The notes under the pieces are model-generated. The model was not told the origin of the DNA and did not search any database. It saw only the letters and a program-made list of their open reading frames with translations. A stretch of DNA of 5,552 bases from Flavobacteriaceae bacterium (GTDB taxonomy: Bacteria; Bacteroidota; Bacteroidia; Flavobacteriales; Flavobacteriaceae), in assembly GCA_023254815.1 (NCBI GenBank), contig JALRKI010000112.1:1-5552 (forward strand), given 5' to 3'. Position numbers and translations under genes: made by a program. Of the stretch, positions 1-5,552 are shown piece after piece (within the stretch, counting starts at the first letter, position 1; each line of letters opens with the position of its first letter).

Positions 1-2216
1 AAATTATGGTTTCTGAAGATCGCAACAATGCCCTTAGAACAGACAAAGTTGGAGATAAATTTGGAGTTCAATTCGTTTTTGTCGGAAGCGGTAACGAATA
101 CGAGCGTCTGAAAGAAGTGAAGGCCACCAACGGAACCTTTATTATTCCCATAAATTTCCCAAAACCTTATGACGTTGAAAATGTTTTTATGGCAGAGGCT
201 CTCGAACTTTCTACCCTAAGAAAATGGAATCAAAGCCCAGCCAATCCAAAAATGATGCAGGAGGCTGGTGTTCCTTTTGCTATCACTATGGACGGTCACA
301 AGTCGGCTAAGGACTTTTTTCAACATTTAAGACAAGCCGTAGCCTATGGCTTGAAAAAAGAAACCGCTCTTGCAGCCTTAACTCAAGTACCCGCCTCCAT
401 TTTAGGACAATCGTCTAAATTGGGAACCTTAAAGGTTGGGGCTCATGCCAATTTTATCGTAACCTCAGGAGACATCTTTGAAGACGAAACAGTGATTCAC
501 GAAAATTGGGTACGCGGCCAACGAGATGTATTGAACCCAATGGATACGAAAGATATTAGAGGTATTTACACCGTTTCTACTGCAAAAAGTGATTTTACTG
601 TTGAATTAAGCGGGTCATTAGAAAAATTAAAATCTACTGTTAAACAAGGGGATAAGGAACTAAAATCTTCACTTTCCATGGATGGAGAATGGGCAGTGTT
701 GACTTTCGCCAGTCTTGACAGCACGGTGACTGGGGTTAATCGATTGTCTGCTAAAGTTGTTGATGCCAATACACTCAGTGGTCAGTTGTCATTTATCGAC
801 GGAACAGTAGAAAGATTTCAATCATCAAAAACTGTCGCTGAAACTAAGGAAAAGAAAGACAAAAACGACAAAGAAAAAGAAGTACCTGTTGTAGTGCCTG
901 TGACCTATCCAAACGTTGCTTATGGATTTGATCAATTGCCTGAGCAAGAAACTACTTTATTCAAAAATGCTACTGTTTGGACTAACGAAGCCGAAGGTGT
1001 TTTGACAGAGACTGACGTCCTAGTGAAGGGTGGAAAGATTGTCAAAATTGGCAAAAACCTTCCTGCCTCAGGGGCTAGGATTGTCGATGCTACAGGAAAG
1101 CACTTGACTGCTGGAGTCATTGATGAACATTCCCACATTGCGGCTTCGAGCATCAATGAAGGAGGCCATAACTCCTCTGCAGAAGTTTCTATTGGAGATG
1201 TGGTACTGGATGACGATTCAAACATTTATCGCAACCTTGCCGGAGGTGTCACTTCTATTCAAATTCTTCATGGGTCAGCCAATCCCATTGGCGGTCAATC
1301 GGCTATTATTAAATTGAAATGGGGCAGATCGGCTAACGAACTGCTGAACCCAAATGCCAAACCATTCATCAAATTTGCGCTTGGAGAAAACGTCAAGCAA
1401 TCCAATTGGAGCAGTTTCAGTCGATTCCCTCAAACCAGAATGGGTGTCGAACAGGTCTATGTGGACTACTTTACAAGAGCCAAGGCTTATGACAATTTGA
1501 AAAAAAGTGGAAAACCATACCGCAAAGATCTTGAGATGGAGGTTTTGGCTCAGATCATCAACAAAGAAAGATTTATCAGTTGTCATTCCTATGTTCAAAG
1601 TGAAATCAATATGTTGATGAAAGTGGCTGAGCAATTCAACTTTAATATCAACACTTTTACACATATCCTTGAAGGCTACAAAGTCGCTGACAAGATGCGC
1701 GATCACGGCGTTGGCGCATCGACCTTTAGCGATTGGTGGGCTTATAAATTTGAAGTCAATGATGCTATTCCTTACAATGCTGCCATCATGCATGATGTCG
1801 GAGTAGTTACTGCCATAAACAGCGATGATGCCGAAATGTCTAGAAGACTCAATCAAGAAGCTGCCAAAGCCATGAAGTACGGTGGAGTTAGTGCAGAAGA
1901 GGCTTGGAAAATGGTCACTTTGAATCCTGCTAAATTGTTGCAAATCGACGATCGAGTCGGAAGTATTAAAGTTGGCAAAGATGCCGACTTGGTGTTGTGG
2001 AATGGCAATCCACTATCGGTTTATACCACTGCAGAAAAAACAATGATAGAGGGAGTGGTTTATTTTGACAAAGACAGAGATGCTGCTCAGCGCAAAGCGA
2101 TTGCCGAAGAGCGCACCACTCTAATCAACATGATGCTCAAGGAGAAAAATAAAGGCATGGCCACTCAGCCCGTAACTAAAAAAGAACAAGAACTCTTTCA
2201 CTGCGATTCACTATAA
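1..2216 (+). CDS. Tandem-domain amidohydrolase (imidazolonepropionase-like), 5'-truncated by window edge
   Basis: This is the C-terminal 736+ residues of a large metal-dependent amidohydrolase. The frame stays open to the window edge (ATT precedes the ATG at 6), and the protein begins in mid-domain, so that ATG is probably internal. Residues below are numbered from it. Residues ~1-175 are the end of a first amidohydrolase-like domain, keeping an Asp at the beta-8 position (D96, ITMDG). Residues ~185-275 look beta-rich. Residues 279-292 form a Lys/Glu/Asp-rich linker. Residues ~315-700 are a full second domain with the expected metal ligands: HSH at 375-377, H527 (SCHS), H553 (FTHILEG) and D607 (NSDD). 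K456 in FIKFALGEN is a possible further ligand. The closing strand VGKDADLVLWNG (from 656) is typical of the family. The family hydrolyses cyclic amides, peptides or related bonds; the substrate here is unknown. Export is likely by analogy with the signal-peptide-bearing neighbour 11 bases downstream, but this protein's N-terminus is not visible. The superfamily assignment is firm. Confidence 0.9.
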   Translation, partial: IMVSEDRNNALRTDKVGDKFGVQFVFVGSGNEYERLKEVKATNGTFIIPINFPKPYDVENVFMAEALELSTLRKWNQSPANPKMMQEAGVPFAITMDGHKSAKDFFQHLRQAVAYGLKKETALAALTQVPASILGQSSKLGTLKVGAHANFIVTSGDIFEDETVIHENWVRGQRDVLNPMDTKDIRGIYTVSTAKSDFTVELSGSLEKLKSTVKQGDKELKSSLSMDGEWAVLTFASLDSTVTGVNRLSAKVVDANTLSGQLSFIDGTVERFQSSKTVAETKEKKDKNDKEKEVPVVVPVTYPNVAYGFDQLPEQETTLFKNATVWTNEAEGVLTETDVLVKGGKIVKIGKNLPASGARIVDATGKHLTAGVIDEHSHIAASSINEGGHNSSAEVSIGDVVLDDDSNIYRNLAGGVTSIQILHGSANPIGGQSAIIKLKWGRSANELLNPNAKPFIKFALGENVKQSNWSSFSRFPQTRMGVEQVYVDYFTRAKAYDNLKKSGKPYRKDLEMEVLAQIINKERFISCHSYVQSEINMLMKVAEQFNFNINTFTHILEGYKVADKMRDHGVGASTFSDWWAYKFEVNDAIPYNAAIMHDVGVVTAINSDDAEMSRRLNQEAAKAMKYGGVSAEEAWKMVTLNPAKLLQIDDRVGSIKVGKDADLVLWNGNPLSVYTTAEKTMIEGVVYFDKDRDAAQRKAIAEERTTLINMMLKEKNKGMATQPVTKKEQELFHCDSL

Positions 2217-2227
2217 ATAATTGACTT

Positions 2228-3526
2228 ATGAGATTTTTTAAATACACTTTATTTTCGTTTCTAATTCTAGGAACTATGGCACAAGCCCAACAAACACCGG
2301 GCAATGTGCAAAGCGAAACTATTGCTATTGTTGGTGCAACTGCTCACGTGGGCAATGGGAAAGTGATCGAAAACAGTGTCCTTGTTTTTGATCAAGGAAA
2401 ACTGGTTGCAGTAACTGAAAAGAGCCAATACAGTGGAAGTCTTAGTGGTTTCAAGTTAATTGATGCTTCAGGCAAACATGTTTACCCCGGTTTCATTGCC
2501 GCCAATAGCACTCTTGGGCTAGTTGAAGTCGATGCCGTTCGTGCCAGTGATGATCAACAAGAAATGGGTCAAATGCTACCTCATATTCGCAGCTTAATAG
2601 CATACAATGCCGAGTCTAAAGTAGTCGAATCCATGAGACCGAATGGAGTATTGTTAGCTCAAAGCACTCCTCAAGGAGGTCGAATTTCAGGCACTTCTTC
2701 TGTCGTACAATTGGATGCCTGGAATTGGGAAGATGCCGCTGTAAAAACTGATGACGGTATTCACTTGAATTGGCCGAGAACACTGAGCTATAATAGAAAT
2801 TGGGAAACCCGTACTTGGACTTTGGAATCAAACGAAGACTATGCTAAAGAATTGCGCGAAATTGAGCAGTTTTTTGAGGACAGCAAAGCCTACCTCGAAG
2901 GTGACAAACGCCCAATAAATTTGCCTTTTCAGGCCATGTCAGGTCTGTTTGATGGAAAACAAAATTTGTATGTCCATGTCAGTGATGAAAAAGGCATTAC
3001 AGATGCCGTGGGTTTTGCTAAAAAACATCAAGTGAAACTTGTCTTAGTCGATGCTGAGGAGGCATACAAACTTACAGATCTGTTGGTAAGCGAGGGAGTT
3101 GGTGTGTTGTTAAGTAACACACATCGACTACCAGGTTCTCAGGACCAAGACTATGACATGCCTTATAAACTTCCTAAACTGCTTTCTGATGCTGGCGTTC
3201 TTGTGGGATTGCACACAGGAGGTAAGGCCAATTTCCAAAGTAGAAATTTGCCCTTCTTTGCTGGACAGGCTGTAGGTCAAGGTTTAGACAGAGAGGCAGC
3301 TCTAAGTTTGATTACTGCTAATACTGCGAAAATTCTTGGTATTGATGCGGAATATGGAACTCTTGAAGTAGGCAAAAGTGCTACACTTTTCGTAAGCGAA
3401 GGAGACGCTCTTGACATGACAGGAAACCAGGTTATCAAAGCATTTATCGACGGTCGTGAAATCAGCTTGGAAACTCATCAAACCGAATTGTGGCAGCGTT
3501 ACAAAAAGAAATATGAATCTAACTAG
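2228..3526 (+). CDS. Secreted amidohydrolase-like protein with degenerate metal site
   Basis: A 432-residue amidohydrolase-fold protein. The N-terminus is a signal peptide: positive charge (R2, K5), hydrophobic core and AQA at 18-20, with predicted signal peptidase I cleavage before QQ. No lipobox Cys is present, so a soluble periplasmic location is likely. The N-terminal beta-sandwich strands and the passage DASGKHVYPGFI (79-90) match the family, as does the C-terminal GTLEVGKSATLFV. Where active members have HxH after this glycine, the sequence reads N93-S94-T95. The beta-8 Asp aligns with G331 in LHTGGK. H250 in YVHVSDEKG is kept. It may therefore be inactive, use an unusual metal site, or act as a partner subunit. 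The region from ~255 onward resembles the first domain of the upstream protein, suggesting paralogy. The 11-base gap to the upstream stop implies one transcript. No Shine-Dalgarno sequence precedes the ATG, which is normal in Bacteroidota; the signal peptide directly after it supports this start. The fold is clear, the activity is not. Confidence 0.9.
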   Translation: MRFFKYTLFSFLILGTMAQAQQTPGNVQSETIAIVGATAHVGNGKVIENSVLVFDQGKLVAVTEKSQYSGSLSGFKLIDASGKHVYPGFIAANSTLGLVEVDAVRASDDQQEMGQMLPHIRSLIAYNAESKVVESMRPNGVLLAQSTPQGGRISGTSSVVQLDAWNWEDAAVKTDDGIHLNWPRTLSYNRNWETRTWTLESNEDYAKELREIEQFFEDSKAYLEGDKRPINLPFQAMSGLFDGKQNLYVHVSDEKGITDAVGFAKKHQVKLVLVDAEEAYKLTDLLVSEGVGVLLSNTHRLPGSQDQDYDMPYKLPKLLSDAGVLVGLHTGGKANFQSRNLPFFAGQAVGQGLDREAALSLITANTAKILGIDAEYGTLEVGKSATLFVSEGDALDMTGNQVIKAFIDGREISLETHQTELWQRYKKKYESN

Positions 3527-3539
3527 ATTAAAAAAGTAG

Positions 3540-3547
3540 TATCTTTC
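3540..3547 (+). promoter_or_regulatory. Possible Bacteroidota -7 promoter box for the RNA methyltransferase gene
   Basis: TATCTTTC matches the Bacteroidota -7 consensus TAnnTTTG at all positions but the last, and is followed by G. It lies about 30 bases before the ATG at 3579, a sensible leader length. No TTG -33 element is visible at the usual 17-23 base spacing, so the call is weak. The methyltransferase could equally be read from the upstream operon. Confidence 0.25.
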
Positions 3548-3577
3548 GCACTCAGCCGTATCAGCTGAGCCGAAAGA
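3542..3577 (+). promoter_or_regulatory. Imperfect 13-bp hairpin directly upstream of the methyltransferase start codon
   Basis: TCTTTCG (3542-3548) pairs perfectly with CGAAAGA (3571-3577), and CTCAGC (3551-3556) pairs with GCTGAG (3564-3569). CA on one side and C on the other form a small internal loop, and the apical loop is 7 bases. The stem ends one base before the ATG at 3579 and would occlude the ribosome-binding region of an RNA that contains it. No T-run follows on the + strand, so it is not a typical intrinsic terminator there. On the - strand a run of six T (complement of 3530-3535) follows after six bases, but no gene on that strand needs it. The inverted repeat is directly seen; any role as operator, translational block or RNA-processing site is inferred. 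Confidence 0.55.
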
Positions 3578-3578
3578 A

Positions 3579-4361
3579 ATGAACAAGCATATTTCGAGTA
3601 ATAACAACCCGTTAGTCAAGCAGTTGCTTCAACTTCAGTCGAAGTCCAAATTGCGAAAAACTAGCGGGTTGTTCGTTATAGAAGGTCGGCGGGAAATTCA
3701 GCTTGCCTTGGATTGTGGGTATGACATCCAAACCCTCTTTTACCTTGACGAAATACCTTTAGAGACTTTACCAAAAAGAGTTAAGCAATATGTATCTGTA
3801 AGTTCTGGAGTATATCAAAAAATGGCTCATAGAGGCACTACAGAAGGACAAATTGCCATTGCTCGAATGCCTGGTCATCAATTGAGCGACCTTATCATTC
3901 AAACGGCAAATCCATTGATTTTAGTTGCTGAAGCCCCAGAAAAACCTGGCAATATAGGAGCTATTCTTCGAACTGCCGATGCCGCAAAATTAGATGCTGT
4001 CATCATTGCAAATCCATTAACCGACTTATATAACCCCAATATTGTACGTTCTTCGGTTGGAGGTATTTTTACTGTACCGGTTGCGACTGGTACCACAACA
4101 GAAATAATTTCTTGGCTAAAATCTCACAACATTTCAATCTTTGCAGCTGCCTTGAATCAAGCTGAAAACTATCAACTGTCCGATTTCAAATCTTCTTCAG
4201 CAATAGTCGTCGGAACTGAGGACCAAGGTTTGAGCGATGAATGGCTGAAGGCAGCTCAACATGTCGTCAAGATTCCTATGTCTGGACTGATTGACTCGTT
4301 AAATGTTTCGGTAGCGGCTGGAATTCTCATCTTTGAAGCTAAACGCCAAAGAGGTTTCTGA
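3579..4361 (+). CDS. SpoU/TrmH-family RNA 2'-O-ribose methyltransferase
   Basis: A 260-residue cytoplasmic enzyme expected to transfer a methyl group from S-adenosylmethionine to a ribose 2'-OH in rRNA or tRNA. An N-terminal substrate-binding domain (about 10-100) carries the typical FVIEGRREIQLAL segment. The C-terminal SPOUT knot domain shows all three family motifs. Motif 1 is PGNIGAILRTADA (123-135) with N125 and the catalytic-type R131. Motif 2 is VVGTEDQGLS with E214; it has Thr where many members have Asn. Motif 3 is IPMSGLIDSLNVSVA (232-246), with the S-L-N of the knot at 240-242. Length is normal for the RlmB/TrmH/TsnR-like group. The exact target nucleotide cannot be read from sequence, so no symbol is given. 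The start is the only Met near the N-terminus of the conserved region; only a weak purine stretch (GAAAGAA) precedes it. It lies 52 bases after the amidohydrolase gene and 54 before the (p)ppGpp synthetase gene. Confidence 0.95.
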   Translation: MNKHISSNNNPLVKQLLQLQSKSKLRKTSGLFVIEGRREIQLALDCGYDIQTLFYLDEIPLETLPKRVKQYVSVSSGVYQKMAHRGTTEGQIAIARMPGHQLSDLIIQTANPLILVAEAPEKPGNIGAILRTADAAKLDAVIIANPLTDLYNPNIVRSSVGGIFTVPVATGTTTEIISWLKSHNISIFAAALNQAENYQLSDFKSSSAIVVGTEDQGLSDEWLKAAQHVVKIPMSGLIDSLNVSVAAGILIFEAKRQRGF

Positions 4362-4382
4362 TTTATTTTTTAAAAAATAGAA

Positions 4383-4412
4383 TTGAAATTTTAGCACAAT
4401 GTATTATTTTTA
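4383..4412 (+). promoter_or_regulatory. Candidate Bacteroidota promoter for the RelA/SpoT gene
   Basis: TTG at 4383-4385 and TATTTTTA at 4405-4412 are separated by 19 bases. This fits the Bacteroidota arrangement of a -33 TTG and a -7 TAnnTTTG box, with one mismatch (A for the final G). The gap is strongly AT-rich, so chance matches are easy. If the box is used, transcription would start almost on the ATG at 4416, giving a leaderless or nearly leaderless message. Confidence 0.35.
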
Positions 4413-4415
4413 GAC

Positions 4416-5552
4416 ATGTCTACAACCGATGTGTTATCCGAGAATAGTGCAATTAGAAATGCATACAAAGAGCTGCTGAGGGTAAGTTATCGATCCCTGT
4501 CGAGGGACGACAAAAAACTTATTCGTAAAGCCTTTGATATTGCTGTAGTTGCGCACAGTGAGCAGAGACGTCTATCGGGAGAAGCCTATATCTTTCATCC
4601 CATAGCAGTTGCGAGAATTGTCGCCTCAGAGATTGGACTTGACGCCACTTCTATTGCTTCGGCCTTGCTCCACGATGTCCTTGAAGACAACGAGAATTTC
4701 ACTCCCGAAATGATTGAAGAGGCCTGTGGCACCGATGTCGCTCGAATTGTCAAAGGTCTCACGAAAATCAACAAACTCAAAGCAGAAAGCCACGTCTCAC
4801 TTCAAGCTGAGAACTTCAGAAAAATGCTGCTCACCATAAATGAAGATGTCAGAGTAATTATCATTAAAATAGCAGACCGTTTGCACAACATGCAAACCAT
4901 GGGAAACATCAAGCCCGAAAAGCAAGTTAAAATTGCCTCTGAAACTCTTTACATCTACGCCCCTCTTGCCCATCGGATAGGATTATACAACATCAAAACA
5001 GAGCTAGAGGATTTGGGTCTTAAATATACAGAACCAGATACTTACGATTTGATTGCGGCCAAAATAGAAGAAAGTAAGGAAGAGCAAGATCGGTACATTA
5101 AAGCATTTGGTGATGTACTCAAAAAGGCCCTAGAAAAAGAAAATATTGAATGCATAGTTAAGGGACGTCCTAAATCCATTTATTCTATTCGAAACAAAAT
5201 GCGGAAGCAAAGTGTCTCCTATGAAGAGGTTTATGACAAATTTGCCATGCGCATCATCTACAAGTCAAACGACAAAAATGAGAAATTTTTAGCTTGGAAA
5301 ATATATTCATTAGTTACAGACGAATATACCCCTAACCCCACTCGAATGCGCGATTGGATTTCAGCACCAAAATCAACAGGCTACGAGGCACTGCACGTGA
5401 CAGTCATGGGACCCAAAGGCAAGTGGGTAGAAGTACAAATAAGAAGCGAAAGAATGAACGAAGTGGCAGAAAAAGGCTATGCTGCTCATTATAAGTATAA
5501 AAACAACGGCGAGCAAGACAACTTGGACGTTTGGGTCAACAAACTTCAAGAT
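4416..5552 (+). CDS. Bifunctional (p)ppGpp synthetase/hydrolase, RelA/SpoT family, 3'-truncated by window edge
   Basis: The first 379 residues of a long RSH protein that makes and degrades the stringent-response alarmone (p)ppGpp in the cytoplasm. The frame is open to the last base. The N-terminal hydrolase domain (about 25-200) has an intact HD site: R51/R52 with SGEAYIFHP (H61), HDVLED at 86-91, and KIADRLHNM at 151-159 (D154, N158). The synthetase domain (about 235 onward) has GRPKSIYSIRNKM from 250, YDKFAMRII, GYEALH at 322-327 and EVQIR at 339-343. Residues 310-313 read RMRD, matching the basic RxKD-type signature of bifunctional Rel/SpoT enzymes rather than the acidic ExDD of monofunctional RelA. 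Both activities are therefore predicted. TGS, zinc-finger/helical and ACT domains are expected past the window. The ATG at 4416 gives a normal short N-terminal leader; no Shine-Dalgarno sequence is visible. It could be named rel, relA or spoT depending on convention, so the symbol is left blank. Confidence 0.95.
   Translation, partial: MSTTDVLSENSAIRNAYKELLRVSYRSLSRDDKKLIRKAFDIAVVAHSEQRRLSGEAYIFHPIAVARIVASEIGLDATSIASALLHDVLEDNENFTPEMIEEACGTDVARIVKGLTKINKLKAESHVSLQAENFRKMLLTINEDVRVIIIKIADRLHNMQTMGNIKPEKQVKIASETLYIYAPLAHRIGLYNIKTELEDLGLKYTEPDTYDLIAAKIEESKEEQDRYIKAFGDVLKKALEKENIECIVKGRPKSIYSIRNKMRKQSVSYEEVYDKFAMRIIYKSNDKNEKFLAWKIYSLVTDEYTPNPTRMRDWISAPKSTGYEALHVTVMGPKGKWVEVQIRSERMNEVAEKGYAAHYKYKNNGEQDNLDVWVNKLQD

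Noticed and set aside
6..8. ATG at 6 as the true start of the first gene
   Set aside because: The frame is open to the window edge and the protein begins partway through an amidohydrolase-like domain with no signal peptide, so the real start lies upstream.
843..881. Lys/Glu/Asp-rich stretch as a tandem DNA repeat or a sequence error
   Set aside because: The frame is continuous across it and the units are not regular. It reads as a flexible charged linker between domains.
1275..1943. Antisense open frame of 222 codons
   Set aside because: It lies wholly inside the conserved second amidohydrolase domain on the other strand and its translation shows no recognisable domain. It is a shadow of the real coding frame.
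3302..3619. Antisense open frame spanning the 3' end of the second amidohydrolase gene and the hairpin
   Set aside because: It overlaps two well-supported genes, and its translation is Phe/Ser-rich and low in recognisable features.
4206..4235. Thr instead of Asn in SPOUT motif 2 (GTEDQG) as a sign of lost activity
   Set aside because: The Glu and Gly of the motif and all of motifs 1 and 3 are intact. From memory, GTED is common in Bacteroidota members, so it is unlikely to mean inactivation.
4365..4378. Perfect AT-only palindrome ATTTTTT/AAAAAAT after the methyltransferase stop
   Set aside because: It has no GC pairs and no room for a loop without losing pairs, so it would be a very weak hairpin. 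The composition of the AT-rich gap explains it. A weak terminator cannot be excluded.

Overview
The window looks like an ordinary chromosomal stretch of a member of the Bacteroidota, probably a Flavobacteriia-like or related marine/environmental lineage. This is inferred from four things: moderate-to-low GC, starts without Shine-Dalgarno sequences, TAnnTTTG-like -7 promoter elements, and a pair of exported imidazolonepropionase-like amidohydrolases of a type I associate with this phylum. All four genes are on the + strand and tightly packed. No RNA gene, insertion sequence, CRISPR array or phage-like segment is visible, and no gap between genes exceeds 60 bases.

Bases 1-2216 hold the 3' part of a large tandem amidohydrolase; its 5' end lies outside the window. 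What remains is the end of a first amidohydrolase-like domain, a beta-rich insert, a Lys/Glu-rich linker and a complete second amidohydrolase domain with an intact metal site. Eleven bases later (2228-3526) comes a second, shorter secreted amidohydrolase-fold protein. It resembles the degenerate first domain of its neighbour and has lost the HxH motif and the catalytic Asp. The two probably form an operon and may work together in the periplasm on a cyclic amide, peptide or similar substrate that cannot be named from sequence.

Bases 3527-3578 hold a strong imperfect hairpin that ends one base before the next start codon and overlaps a possible -7 promoter box. It is followed by a SpoU/TrmH-family RNA 2'-O-ribose methyltransferase (3579-4361). 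After a 54-base AT-rich gap with a plausible Bacteroidota promoter comes the 5' part of a bifunctional RelA/SpoT-type (p)ppGpp synthetase/hydrolase (4416 to the window end). Its hydrolase domain is complete and most of its synthetase domain is present.

I do not see clear evidence of an undescribed system. The observations most worth checking are the pairing of one catalytically intact amidohydrolase domain with two degenerate ones, and the hairpin against the methyltransferase start codon.
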